Source: Bacteroidota bacterium (GTDB taxonomy: Bacteria > Bacteroidota > Bacteroidia > Flavobacteriales > Flavobacteriaceae). Taken from it: 64,000 nt of DNA. Under the pieces are notes generated by a model. That model was given only the letters and a program-made list of their open reading frames with translations, did not search any database and was not told the origin of the DNA. The position numbers and the translations under genes are program-made. Location: NCBI GenBank assembly GCA_021793375.1, contig JAJYSY010000003.1, forward strand, positions 1 to 64,000, read 5' to 3'. The number at the start of each line of letters is the position of its first letter. Position 1 is the stretch's first letter. Shown one piece after another: positions 16,161-24,789 of this stretch.

Positions 16161-18497
16161 TTAATTTAATCTTAAGTCGTCAAGAATATCTTTATCTTCT
16201 TCTGAATTATCTCCTTCTTCAAGGCTATCACAATCTACATTGATGTTTAATTCTTCCGGTTCTTCAAAATCATCTTGAGAAATTCCCAATTCTTCATCTG
16301 CATAAAGCGATTTCATATATCCTCCCCAAATCGGTAAAGCCATAGTTGCTCCTTGACCATATTGTAAGGTATTAAAATGTATAGATCGGTTTTCTCCTCC
16401 AACCCAAACTCCGGTTGCTAAATTGGGGACTACTCCCATAAACCAACCATCACTTTGATTTTGTGTTGTTCCTGTTTTTCCGGCAATAGGGTTTTTAAAA
16501 TCATAAGGATATCCGGTGACCATCTTTTGATAAAATGCATTATTGACTGCCCAATTTCCTCTTAATCTTGCTCCGGAACCATGTTGGGTAACACCTTCCA
16601 TCAATTTCATGATTACATACGCACTTTCTTCACTTAAAACATCCTGAGTTTGCGGTTGATTTTGATATAAAATAGTTCCGTTTTTATCGGTTATATTGGT
16701 AACAACCACCGGTTCTATATAAACTCCTTTGTTGGCAAATGTGCTATAAGCAGAAACCATTTCATAAACACTCATATCTACAGATCCTAAAGCAATTGCC
16801 GGAGCAGGAGGAATTCCGGTAGTATCTATACTGAGTTTTCCTAATAAATCTATCACCGGTTGAGGACCGGTTTTATCTATTAATCTTGCTGTTACAGTAT
16901 TTAAAGATTTTGCCAATGCTTCTTTTATGGTAACCATTCCGCCATAAGTATCTCCCGCATTTTTGGGCGTCCAATCTTCTAAAAGATTATATCTTCCTTT
17001 AGGAATGGTATAAGGACTGTTAGGGTATTGTTTACAAGGCGAATAATGCAGTTGATCTATGGCTGTTCCATATACATAAGGTTTAAAAGTTGACCCCACC
17101 TGACGACGACCTTGTTTTACGTGATCATATTTAAAATGTTTATAATTAATTCCACCAACCCAAGTTTTTACTTCTCCGGTTTGTGGCACCATTGACATCA
17201 TTCCGGCGTTTAAAAAAGATTTGTAATAGTAAATGGAATCCAACGGTGTCATTACTGTGTCAATTGCTCGCTCATCATTCCAAGCAAAAACACGCATTTC
17301 TTGTTCTTTTTCAAAAGCTGCCAATATTTCTTCTTCAGATTTATTCTGCAGTTTCATTCTTTGATAACGATCACTTGAACGCATTTCTCTATTGATAATT
17401 TTATCTATTTCTTTTTGAGAAATATCTCTAAAAGGAGCTGTGCTAACTCTTTTATTTTCTTCTTCAAATGCTTTTTGAAGATTTTTCATGTGTGCGTTTA
17501 CCGCATTTTCTGCGTGAGATTGTAATCTGGAATCTAAAGTGGTATAAACTTTTAATCCATCTCTATAAATATTATAAGTGCTTCCGTCCGGTTTTGGATT
17601 ATCTTTTGCCCAATCTTTTAAGAATTTACTTAAATATCCTCTGAAATATGTAGCAATTCCGGATTGATGGCTTTCCGGATGATAATTGATTACCAACTTT
17701 AATTGTTGAAGTGAATCTTTTTCTTTTTCAGAAATATATCCTGCTTTTTCCATTTGATGCAGTACTACATTTCTTCTGTTGGTTACGCCTTCTTCATTTC
17801 TCAACGGATTATATAAAGAAGAATTTTTAAACATTCCTGCTAAAACTGCTGCTTCTTCCACAGCTAACTCTTTGGGTTCTTTTCCGAAATAAATTCTTGA
17901 TGCAGAACGAATTCCATCAGCATTATTACTGAAATCATAAACATTATAATACATGGCTATGATTTCATTTTTGGTATAATTTTTTTCTAATCTAACTGCA
18001 ATAATCCACTCTTTAATTTTTTGTAAAACTCGTTTTACAGGATTTCTGGAACCTTCTCCATGAAATAATTGTTTTGCCAATTGCTGAGAAATAGTACTTG
18101 CTCCGCCTTTTTTTCCCATATACACCACTGCGCGAAGTGTTCCTTTAATATCAATTCCGGAGTGTTTATAATAACGAACATCTTCTGTAGCTATCAATGC
18201 TTCCAAAGCTTCGTTCGGCAATTCATCATAAGTTACCGGCGTACGGTTTTCCTGATAATATTTTCCTATGGTTTCTCCATCTGCAGAAATTACTTCTGTT
18301 GCCAAATTAGTTTCCGGATTTTCCAACTGTTCAAAACTGGGCATTTCCCCAAAAACTCCTTGATCTGCCAAGAAGAAAACAAAAGCTATGCTTAAAATTC
18401 CTATCAGATAAACAATCCAAAAGTAGAAAACCCATCTTCTTTTAGAAATTCCTTTTCGTTTTTTTTCTGTTGTTTTATTATTTTTTTTCTTACTCAC
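16161..18497 (-). CDS. Penicillin-binding protein 1A, bifunctional
   Basis: 778 residues. Class A PBP that polymerises and crosslinks peptidoglycan. A basic cytoplasmic tail precedes one membrane segment (about 23-44). The GT51 transglycosylase domain shows TEDVRYYKHSGID (catalytic Glu105) and GGASTISQQLAKQLF. The transpeptidase domain shows STFKPYVYG (catalytic Ser near 469), SLNTVTARL and KTGTTQNQSDGWF (near 674). The C-terminal tail is acidic. It lies 15 bases downstream of gldH, so ricT, gldH and this gene look like one transcript. Confidence 0.95.
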   Translation of the reverse strand: MSKKKNNKTTEKKRKGISKRRWVFYFWIVYLIGILSIAFVFFLADQGVFGEMPSFEQLENPETNLATEVISADGETIGKYYQENRTPVTYDELPNEALEALIATEDVRYYKHSGIDIKGTLRAVVYMGKKGGASTISQQLAKQLFHGEGSRNPVKRVLQKIKEWIIAVRLEKNYTKNEIIAMYYNVYDFSNNADGIRSASRIYFGKEPKELAVEEAAVLAGMFKNSSLYNPLRNEEGVTNRRNVVLHQMEKAGYISEKEKDSLQQLKLVINYHPESHQSGIATYFRGYLSKFLKDWAKDNPKPDGSTYNIYRDGLKVYTTLDSRLQSHAENAVNAHMKNLQKAFEEENKRVSTAPFRDISQKEIDKIINREMRSSDRYQRMKLQNKSEEEILAAFEKEQEMRVFAWNDERAIDTVMTPLDSIYYYKSFLNAGMMSMVPQTGEVKTWVGGINYKHFKYDHVKQGRRQVGSTFKPYVYGTAIDQLHYSPCKQYPNSPYTIPKGRYNLLEDWTPKNAGDTYGGMVTIKEALAKSLNTVTARLIDKTGPQPVIDLLGKLSIDTTGIPPAPAIALGSVDMSVYEMVSAYSTFANKGVYIEPVVVTNITDKNGTILYQNQPQTQDVLSEESAYVIMKLMEGVTQHGSGARLRGNWAVNNAFYQKMVTGYPYDFKNPIAGKTGTTQNQSDGWFMGVVPNLATGVWVGGENRSIHFNTLQYGQGATMALPIWGGYMKSLYADEELGISQDDFEEPEELNINVDCDSLEEGDNSEEDKDILDDLRLN

Positions 18498-18512
18498 TTT
18501 TTTCAGATAAGA

Positions 18513-18992
18513 TTAGTTTGATTTTTCTATTCTTAAGCCCACTTCTGTAATTCCTTTTAACTCTTCAACGCCTTCTCGTTCTCCATTTTTTCTCATGGCT
18601 TGACGTATTTTAAAAGTATATGTTCCTTCTTCTTTAAAGTGAACTGCTTTTTTATACCAAAGTTTAGAAGATTTTGCTTCTCCAATACCAACCCCCAACC
18701 ATTCTCCGTTTGGTTTTGCCATTTGATATTCCAAAGTGTCTTCTACTACTTTTCCGTGTGGAAAACTCATACTGGTGATTAAATAAAGATTGCTGTATGG
18801 ATAATCGTTGGTATTTCTAATATTGATAAACAGATCATAGGGTTGAAGACTGTCCATATCCTTTACTTCAAAAGAAATTATGGAATCTTTATTCCATTGT
18901 CCCGGAAGCGTTTCATATTTGTCAAAAGCGCTGTCTTTATCGCAAGCAATGAATCCAAAAACTATGATAAATAGACTTAATATTTTTCTCAT
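18513..18992 (-). CDS. gldH: Gliding motility lipoprotein GldH
   Basis: 159 residues. Lipoprotein signal with lipobox FIAC (Cys17). The mature part is one beta-rich domain (QPYDLFINIRNTNDYPYSNLY, FPHGKVVEDTLEYQMA, GEWLGVGIGEAKSSKLWYKK) matching GldH. In Flavobacterium johnsoniae GldH is a membrane lipoprotein required for gliding motility. Its start overlaps the ricT stop by 4 bases. Together with the T9SS sorting domains in this window it suggests a gliding-capable, or ancestrally gliding, flavobacterium. Confidence 0.92.
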   Translation of the reverse strand: MRKILSLFIIVFGFIACDKDSAFDKYETLPGQWNKDSIISFEVKDMDSLQPYDLFINIRNTNDYPYSNLYLITSMSFPHGKVVEDTLEYQMAKPNGEWLGVGIGEAKSSKLWYKKAVHFKEEGTYTFKIRQAMRKNGEREGVEELKGITEVGLRIEKSN

Positions 18993-20149
18993 TTTCTTTT
19001 GCGATATTGGTTTTTTCTTCTTTTTCGACGTTTTTTTCTTTCTTTTTTAGGCTTGTCGAATCGGGTTAAACTATCTTGACCTACAACGTTTCCAAACTTG
19101 CTTTTATTATCATTTTCCATTTCAATCTGTGCAGAAAATTCTTCTAAGCTTTCAACAATTTTATTTTTTTCTGCAGCTTTTACAATGGTTTTCACCTGAT
19201 CGGTGGAGAGCTGATGCCAATTCATCGGGTCTTTATCATAAGCAAACCACATTCTTGACTTGAAAATATCTATTTTCTGACAAGTTGCTCTTCCTTTTTT
19301 AGTTTCTAATTTGGTATCTTTTTTGGGAAATCCTTTTAAAGCATCTAAATAAGAATCCAATTCAAAGTTTAAACAACATTTCAGTTTTCCGCATTGTCCG
19401 GTTAATTTTTGTGGATTTAAAGAAAGTTGCTGATAACGAGCTGCTTTGGTAGAAACAGATCTAAAATCTGTCATCCAAGAAGAACAACACAATTCTCGTC
19501 CGCAAACTCCGATTCCTCCTAATCTTGCGGCTTCTTGTCTTAAACCAATTTGTCTCATTTCTATACGCGTTCTAAATTCTCGCGCAAATTCTTTAATCAA
19601 TTGTCTGAAATCAATTCGATTATCAGCGGTGTAATAAAAAGTTGCTTTTGAGGCATCTCCTTGAAATTCTACATCGCTGATTTTCATTTTCAGGTGTAAT
19701 CTTTTGGCAATTTTTCTTGCTTGAAGCATGATATCATGTTCGCGTTTTCTTGCTTCTTGCCAAATATCAATATCTTTTTGTGTGGCTCGACGATAGATTT
19801 TCGGGATTTTCTCATAAGGATCTACGTTCTTTTTTCGCATTTGAACTTTCACCAATTCTCCTGTAAGCGAAATCACTCCTACATCATGTCCCGGAGAAGC
19901 TTCTGTTGCTACAACATCTCCGATTTTAAGATGTAAGTTTTCTGTATCCCTAAAAAAACCTTTTCTTCCATTTTTAAATCTAACTTCTACGCCATCAAAT
20001 TTTTCTTGTCCGTTTGGCAATTCCATATTAGAAAGCCAATCAAAAACTGCAAATGGTCCTTGAAAACTGGTACATCCTCCTGAACTGCAAGAACCTCCGC
20101 AGCCTTTTGAACTTCCATTACTTCCACTTCCACAGCCTGCACATCCCAT
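18989..20149 (-). CDS. ricT: PSP1-domain protein RicT (YaaT-like)
   Basis: 386 residues. The PSP1 core has the diagnostic cysteine pairs GVCGRELCCSSW and GQCGKLKCCLNFELD. In Bacillus the homologue (YaaT) joins RicA and RicF in an Fe-S-containing complex acting on RNase Y and phosphorelay output. Here the N-terminus is a striking Gly/Ser/Cys-rich stretch (residues 2-29, seven cysteines) and the C-terminus is highly basic (Lys/Arg run near the stop), suggesting nucleic acid or RNase contact. It is first in the ricT-gldH-PBP1A cluster. The role in Bacteroidota is not established. Confidence 0.9.
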   Translation of the reverse strand: MGCAGCGSGSNGSSKGCGGSCSSGGCTSFQGPFAVFDWLSNMELPNGQEKFDGVEVRFKNGRKGFFRDTENLHLKIGDVVATEASPGHDVGVISLTGELVKVQMRKKNVDPYEKIPKIYRRATQKDIDIWQEARKREHDIMLQARKIAKRLHLKMKISDVEFQGDASKATFYYTADNRIDFRQLIKEFAREFRTRIEMRQIGLRQEAARLGGIGVCGRELCCSSWMTDFRSVSTKAARYQQLSLNPQKLTGQCGKLKCCLNFELDSYLDALKGFPKKDTKLETKKGRATCQKIDIFKSRMWFAYDKDPMNWHQLSTDQVKTIVKAAEKNKIVESLEEFSAQIEMENDNKSKFGNVVGQDSLTRFDKPKKERKKRRKRRKNQYRKRK

Positions 20150-20361
20150 AAAATTCTATATATCTATAATATAAATCCTTCTTTATCAACTCTTTTTAAA
20201 AAGCAAAAGGATTTTATTGTCTATTAATAATTTATTTGAAAGCTGTAAAGATATTAAATAATATGCGCTTGAATTAAATTCTATTTCAATTTAACCCGGA
20301 TTAAAGTTTAAATCCAATCAGTTTAAACTGTTTTCTGAAGGTTTTTCGTTTTCTTAAAAAC

Positions 20362-20400
20362 AAAAAATCCATCAATCTTTAAATTATTTGATGGATTTTT
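20362..20400. terminator. Terminator after trhO
   Basis: 13-bp stem AAAAATCCATCAA / TTGATGGATTTTT with a 12-base loop, 22 bases beyond the trhO stop. T-rich sequence flanks both sides. Confidence 0.8.
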
Positions 20401-20421
20401 CTTTATTATTTTTTTAGCTTT

Positions 20422-21465
20422 TTATGCTAAACTACAACTCTTAAAAGTCAGATCCGGAGATCTTCCTTTTCTGAATTTTTTATTGCTGTATTTTTTACCT
20501 TTTCTTAAACGCTTTTGTTCTTCATAAGGTAAATTGTAAATTTCTTGGCATTCTGTTGTACAACAACCTTGCATTTTCTCTGCACATTCTTCGCATTGAA
20601 TAAACAACAAATGACAGGCATCATTTGCGCAATTGGTGTGTGTATCACAAGGTTTTCCACATTGGTGACAGGAAGCGATGATATCATCTGAAATACGTTC
20701 TCCTAAACGATTATCAAAAACAAAGTTTTTTCCGATAAATTTATTATCTAAACCTTTTTCTTCTGCTTGACGGGCATATTCAATAATTCCACCTTGCATT
20801 TGATAAACATTTTTAAATCCTTTATGCTTAAAATATGCACTGGCTTTTTCACAACGAATTCCCCCGGTGCAATACATCAACAGGTTTTTATCTTCCTTAT
20901 GCTCTTTTAAATCGTTTTCAATAATGGGCAAAGATTCTCTAAATGTATCTACATCCGGAGTTACTGCTCCTTTAAAATGTCCGATTTCACTTTCATAATG
21001 ATTTCTCATGTCAATGCAAATCGTGTTCGGATTGTTTAATAATTCATTAAATTCTTCTGCATTAACATGTTTCCCTCTGTTAGTCACATCAAAAGTTTCA
21101 TCGTTTAAGCCGTCTGCCACAATCTTTTTGCGAACTTTTACTTTTAATTTCAAAAAGGATTTTAAATCGTGTTCGATCGCAATATTGAGATGTACACCTT
21201 TTAAGAAGTAAATTCCGTCTAAGAAGTTTTTAAATTCTTCGAAATTTTCTTGAGGAACAGATAATTGTGCGTTGATTCCTTCGTGGGCTACATAAATTCT
21301 GCCTAATACTTGCATTTTATCCCAAGCGATGAAAAGATGATTTCTAAACAATTCGGGATTTCCAATTTTGGCGTACTTATAGAAAGAAAGCGTCAAACGT
21401 TTTTGTTTGGCTTTTTCAAGCAATTCAGCTCTTTCTTCAGCACTTAATTTGTTGTACAGTTGCAT
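20422..21465 (-). CDS. trhO: tRNA uridine(34) hydroxylase TrhO
   Basis: 347 residues. Rhodanese-fold enzyme of the YceA/TrhO family, which hydroxylates U34 of certain tRNAs using oxygen. The N-terminal acylphosphatase-like domain includes YVAHEGINAQLSVP. The rhodanese domain has CIDMRNHYESEIGHFKGA and the active-site loop MYCTGGIRCEKA (Cys199). The C-terminal ~80 residues contain many cysteines in zinc-ribbon-like pairs (CHQCGKPC, CHLLFIQCEECA, CCTTEC). It is a single gene with a -7 box upstream and a terminator downstream. Confidence 0.92.
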   Translation of the reverse strand: MQLYNKLSAEERAELLEKAKQKRLTLSFYKYAKIGNPELFRNHLFIAWDKMQVLGRIYVAHEGINAQLSVPQENFEEFKNFLDGIYFLKGVHLNIAIEHDLKSFLKLKVKVRKKIVADGLNDETFDVTNRGKHVNAEEFNELLNNPNTICIDMRNHYESEIGHFKGAVTPDVDTFRESLPIIENDLKEHKEDKNLLMYCTGGIRCEKASAYFKHKGFKNVYQMQGGIIEYARQAEEKGLDNKFIGKNFVFDNRLGERISDDIIASCHQCGKPCDTHTNCANDACHLLFIQCEECAEKMQGCCTTECQEIYNLPYEEQKRLRKGKKYSNKKFRKGRSPDLTFKSCSLA

Positions 21466-21501
21466 GCTATACTTGTTTTTAAGTTAAAGAAATATTTTTT
21501 G

Positions 21502-21534
21502 CAAAGATAGATAAAAAAGAATATTAATCGATAA
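21502..21534 (-). promoter_or_regulatory. Candidate promoter of trhO
   Basis: Minus strand TATCTTTG (21509-21502) is a perfect TAnnTTTG. A TTA (21534-21532) lies 22 bases upstream in place of the TTG. Confidence 0.45.
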
Positions 21535-21550
21535 TTTGTTGATTATGAAT

Positions 21551-22243
21551 TCACTTCTCTGCGTTTAACTCTTCAATCTTTTTTAAAGTTTTAATATCTT
21601 TCAAAAGTTGATTCACCTCATCTTCATCTGTTCCGTCATAATAACCTCGAATTCTTTTTTTAGAATCGATTAAAGCCAAATTTTCAGTGTGAATCATATC
21701 AAATTCTCCACCATCTCCATCTTCTTGAACCACACAATAGGCTTTTCTTGCCAATTCATAAATCTCTTTTTTGGGTCCGGTGACTAAATTCCATTTCTGA
21801 TCATCGACTTCATGTTTTATCGCATAATCTTTAAGTTGAGAAACAGAATCTATTTCGGGAGTTACCGTGTGCGATAATAAAAATACTTTATCATCATTTT
21901 TTATTTCCTTTTGAATTCTTTGAAAAGAGGCAGTGAGATCTGCACAAAAAGACGGACAAGTAGTATAGAAAAAATCTGCTACATAAATTTTCCCCTCATA
22001 ATTTGCCTGCGTAATAGTATCTCCATTTTGGTTGATCAGTTTAAAATCAGGGATTTTATGATATTTTCTAACATACTGTATATCTGGATCTACCAAAGAT
22101 TCATCCAACATATTTGGCGCATAAATCGGTAAAGAAGGAGGGGGTTGGTATAATTTATAAATCGAATATAAAAGCGCTGCGGAAATTATTCCTAAAGTTA
22201 AAACAAGCTTCCAATAACGCTTCCAAATTTTTTGAAAACTCAT
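21551..22243 (-). CDS. SCO1/SenC-family copper chaperone
   Basis: 230 residues. One N-terminal membrane anchor (about 12-28) and a thioredoxin-fold domain facing the periplasm. The copper-binding CxxxC is TTCPSFC (Cys96, Cys100), and the distal His ligand is probably in DMIHTENLALID. Members deliver copper to the CuA site of cytochrome c oxidase or act as thiol reductases. It is divergent from rseP. No oxidase genes are nearby. Confidence 0.92.
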   Translation of the reverse strand: MSFQKIWKRYWKLVLTLGIISAALLYSIYKLYQPPPSLPIYAPNMLDESLVDPDIQYVRKYHKIPDFKLINQNGDTITQANYEGKIYVADFFYTTCPSFCADLTASFQRIQKEIKNDDKVFLLSHTVTPEIDSVSQLKDYAIKHEVDDQKWNLVTGPKKEIYELARKAYCVVQEDGDGGEFDMIHTENLALIDSKKRIRGYYDGTDEDEVNQLLKDIKTLKKIEELNAEK

Positions 22244-22333
22244 GCTTTTTTATTTGCAGACAAAATTACAACTTTACAACGACATGCTATTATAGAAATA
22301 AAGCTTTATCAATCTTTTAAACTCCTTTATGGA

Positions 22334-22381
22334 ATAGGTTTAACTTCCTTAAAAGCAAACCTATACTTAATTCTTTTTTTT
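22334..22381 (+). other. Hairpin plus T-run upstream of rseP
   Basis: 8-bp stem ATAGGTTT (22334-22341) / AAACCTAT (22357-22364), 15-base loop, then ACTTAATTC and T8. It resembles a weak terminator on the plus strand, but no plus-strand gene precedes it. Confidence 0.3.
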
Positions 22382-22397
22382 AGAAACAGGAAACTCC

Positions 22398-22405
22398 TAT
22401 TTTTG
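22398..22405 (+). promoter_or_regulatory. Candidate -7 box for rseP
   Basis: TATTTTTG matches TAnnTTTG, 27 bases before the chosen ATG at 22433. It supports that start over the longer frame, whose first 67 codons would lie upstream of or across the promoter. Confidence 0.4.
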
Positions 22406-22432
22406 TCCGATTTTTGTATAAAAAAATATATT

Positions 22433-23749
22433 ATGAGTGCATTCTGGATTAAGGCTCTTCAATTATTTTTGAGTTTATCTATTCTTATTGTCTTACACGA
22501 AGGCGGACATTATGTTGCTGCAAGAATATTCAAAACTCGAGTAGAGAAATTCTTCTTATTCTTTGATGTCAAATTTGCTTTGTTCAAAAAGAAAATCGGC
22601 GATACCGTTTATGGAATCGGTTGGTTGCCTTTGGGAGGGTATGTAAAAATCTCCGGAATGATTGATGAAAGCATGGATACAGAACAGATGGCAAAACCTC
22701 CTCAACCCTGGGAGTTTAGAAGCAAACCCGCTTGGCAAAGATTGATTATCATGTTGGGAGGAGTTACTGTAAACTTAATATTAGGATTTTTCATTTTTAT
22801 GATGATTCAATTCTATTGGGGAAAAAATGTAGTTCCCGTAGATGGATTGCCCAATGGTTTTGAAGTTTCTCAACACATGAAAGATTTGGGTTTTCAAGAT
22901 GGTGATTTGATTTTAAAAGTAGATGGAGAAGAACTTGAAAGTCAACTGGAAATCAGCTCTCATATTATGCTGAGAAATGCTGAAATTATCACCACAAAAC
23001 ATCAAAATGGAGATATTGAAGATATTTCTATTCCTAAAGATTACAGCAAAACTTTATTTGCTGCAGGAGAAATGGTTCCTTTCAATCCGATTATTCCTTC
23101 TGTTATAGATAGTGTTTTTGCGGATACTCCGGCTGAAAAAGCAGGTTTAAAGAAAGGAGATAAAATCCTTGAAATAAACGGACAAGAAATCACCCAATGG
23201 AATGAACTCAACAAAATTAAAGCTGAATCTGAAGGAAGCACTTTAAGTTTGGCTTATCTGTCTGATGGAGAACTTAAAAACATTGAATTGACTCCTGATC
23301 AGAATGGTAATATCGGAATCACACCACAAAGAAATTATAAATTTAAACACCTGAGTTATAGTTTTGGAGAAAGTATTGGCGAAGGTTTTTCTTATACTTA
23401 CTGGACTTTAAAAGATTATGTAGCGCAATTTAAATTTGTTTTCACGAAAAAAGGAGCTTCTCAATTAGGTGGATTTGGAACTATTGGTAGTCTTTTTACA
23501 CCAGTTTGGGATTGGCAAAGCTTTTGGCACACCACTGCTTTTATTTCTATTATTTTAGCGTTTATGAATATTCTTCCTATCCCCGCTTTGGATGGAGGTC
23601 ATGTTATGTTTTTGTTATATGAAATGATCACCGGAAGAAAACCCAACGAAAAAGTGTTGGAAGTCGCTCAGATGATTGGAATTTTAATTCTTTTGACTTT
23701 AGTGGTTTACGCCAACGGAAATGATATTTACAGGTATTTCTTTAAGTAG
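22433..23749 (+). CDS. rseP: RIP metalloprotease RseP (site-2 protease)
   Basis: 438 residues from the ATG at 22433. An upstream in-frame ATG at 22232 is rejected because it adds 67 unrelated residues and overlaps the divergent SCO gene. Intramembrane zinc protease: HEGGH at 22-26 in the first membrane segment, a PDZ domain in the middle (DTPAEKAGLKKGDKILEING), and the third zinc ligand in PIPALDGGHVMFLLYE near the C-terminus. It cleaves membrane-bound anti-sigma factors or signal-peptide remnants. It is transcribed alone and ends in a bidirectional terminator. Confidence 0.94.
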   Translation: MSAFWIKALQLFLSLSILIVLHEGGHYVAARIFKTRVEKFFLFFDVKFALFKKKIGDTVYGIGWLPLGGYVKISGMIDESMDTEQMAKPPQPWEFRSKPAWQRLIIMLGGVTVNLILGFFIFMMIQFYWGKNVVPVDGLPNGFEVSQHMKDLGFQDGDLILKVDGEELESQLEISSHIMLRNAEIITTKHQNGDIEDISIPKDYSKTLFAAGEMVPFNPIIPSVIDSVFADTPAEKAGLKKGDKILEINGQEITQWNELNKIKAESEGSTLSLAYLSDGELKNIELTPDQNGNIGITPQRNYKFKHLSYSFGESIGEGFSYTYWTLKDYVAQFKFVFTKKGASQLGGFGTIGSLFTPVWDWQSFWHTTAFISIILAFMNILPIPALDGGHVMFLLYEMITGRKPNEKVLEVAQMIGILILLTLVVYANGNDIYRYFFK

Positions 23750-23775
23750 AATACCTTAAGCAGAAAACTTATTTT

Positions 23776-23821
23776 AAACTTATAGAGGATTTGTTTTTTT
23801 CATTTTCTCTATAAGTTTTTT
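23776..23821. terminator. Bidirectional terminator after rseP
   Basis: 12-bp stem AAACTTATAGAG / CTCTATAAGTTT with a 19-base loop and T-rich flank, between convergent genes. Confidence 0.75.
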
Positions 23822-23823
23822 AT

Positions 23824-24393
23824 TTAAAACCGATATCCAATTCGTAAATGTAAATTCAGATCAACTTCGCCTTTATTACTATTGTCTATAAATCCTGTAT
23901 TTTTAGCAAAAATATAGTGATATCCTACACCAAAACCTGCTTCATAATTAAAGTGATTGCCAAGATTTCTTCTAATTCCCCAAGTGGGAATAATTGAAAT
24001 ATCACTAATTATATTGACATTACTATAATTTGAAATTACAAACCAATCCGGATGATAACTGGTTTTTAAAGCGATGAAGTTTCCGCTGTTGTTTTCAATT
24101 GTTTTTGATTTCTTTACTCTTTTATTCAAGTTATAATACCAACGCGGCTCTACAGTGATAACAGGTGTTAGTAAAAATCCTGTTTTTTCATAAAAATCTC
24201 CACCCCATATTCCACTGTCAAAACCTATTTCTGTTCTTAAGACAATAGCATTATAAAGTTTGGCTTCGTGGTGCCCCCAAATGCCTAAAAATCCGGTTTG
24301 AATTTCAAAAATAGATTTTTCAACACTTTTATTTTGCGCTTTCAAAGATAGGGTTAAGCCACAAAGAATTAGACAAAGTAGCGTTTTTCTCAT
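23824..24393 (-). CDS. Predicted secreted/outer membrane protein
   Basis: 189 residues. Signal peptide at about 1-19 (LLCLILCGLTLSLKAQ). The mature part has alternating strands (FEIQTGFLGIWGHHEAKLY, ISDISIIPTWGIRRNLGN, FNYEAGFGVGYHYIF) and ends LNLHLRIGYRF, so it is probably a small eight-stranded outer membrane barrel. I do not recognise a named family. It is a single gene between rseP and tRNA-Asn. Confidence 0.65.
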   Translation of the reverse strand: MRKTLLCLILCGLTLSLKAQNKSVEKSIFEIQTGFLGIWGHHEAKLYNAIVLRTEIGFDSGIWGGDFYEKTGFLLTPVITVEPRWYYNLNKRVKKSKTIENNSGNFIALKTSYHPDWFVISNYSNVNIISDISIIPTWGIRRNLGNHFNYEAGFGVGYHYIFAKNTGFIDNSNKGEVDLNLHLRIGYRF

Positions 24394-24476
24394 ACGTCCT
24401 TATTTTAAAAAAATATCTTTTTTTGTTTAGAATTCAGAAAAAAACTGATATCTATGATATATATGCAAATAAAAAA

Positions 24477-24503
24477 AAGGGCTTGCTGTTTTAGCAAGCC
24501 CTT
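24477..24503 (-). terminator. Terminator of tRNA-Asn
   Basis: 11-bp stem AAGGGCTTGCT / AGCAAGCCCTT with a 5-base loop. On the minus strand it is followed by a run of T. Textbook intrinsic terminator 13 bases after the tRNA. Confidence 0.9.
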
Positions 24504-24516
24504 ATAATGATTAACG

Positions 24517-24590
24517 CTCCTCCTGCTGGGCTCGAACCAGCGACAACCTGATTAACAGTCAGGTGCTCTAACCAACTGAGCTAAGGAGGA
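24517..24590 (-). tRNA. tRNA-Asn (GTT)
   Basis: 74-nt cloverleaf on the minus strand: acceptor TCCTCCT / AGGAGGA, anticodon stem CCTGA / TCAGG with loop CTGTTAA, and T-loop TTCGAGC. The anticodon GTT gives Asn. CCA is not encoded. Confidence 0.95.
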
Positions 24591-24629
24591 ATGTATTTCA
24601 AAAACGCACTAACTTTTGTAATGCGGATG

Positions 24630-24658
24630 CAAATATATATCTTTTTTTTGATTCACAA
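24630..24658 (-). promoter_or_regulatory. Promoter of tRNA-Asn
   Basis: Minus strand TTG (24658-24656), 18-base spacer, TATATTTG (24637-24630). This is a full match to TTG-N17-23-TAnnTTTG, 39 bases upstream of the mature tRNA. Confidence 0.7.
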
Positions 24659-24750
24659 AACATTTTTATTCAATTATTTTAAAAAAAATATTTTTGATTT
24701 TAAAACCTGTATTTACAACAAGTTAAATTTTATTCCTTCTTGCGAATGCT

Positions 24751-24758
24751 TAACTTTG
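24751..24758 (+). promoter_or_regulatory. Candidate -7 box for the acyl-CoA dehydrogenase
   Basis: TAACTTTG matches TAnnTTTG, 31 bases before the ATG at 24790. No TTG at the expected -33 distance. Confidence 0.4.
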
Positions 24759-24789
24759 TCAGCCTTATTAGATTATAGATTATAAATTT

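Noticed and set aside
22232-22432. N-terminal extension of the rseP frame
   Set aside because: Adds 67 residues with no similarity to the family, overlaps the divergent SCO gene and lies upstream of the -7 box.
24591-24785. 64-residue plus-strand ORF after tRNA-Asn
   Set aside because: It overlaps the tRNA-Asn promoter and the acyl-CoA dehydrogenase promoter box and has low-complexity composition.
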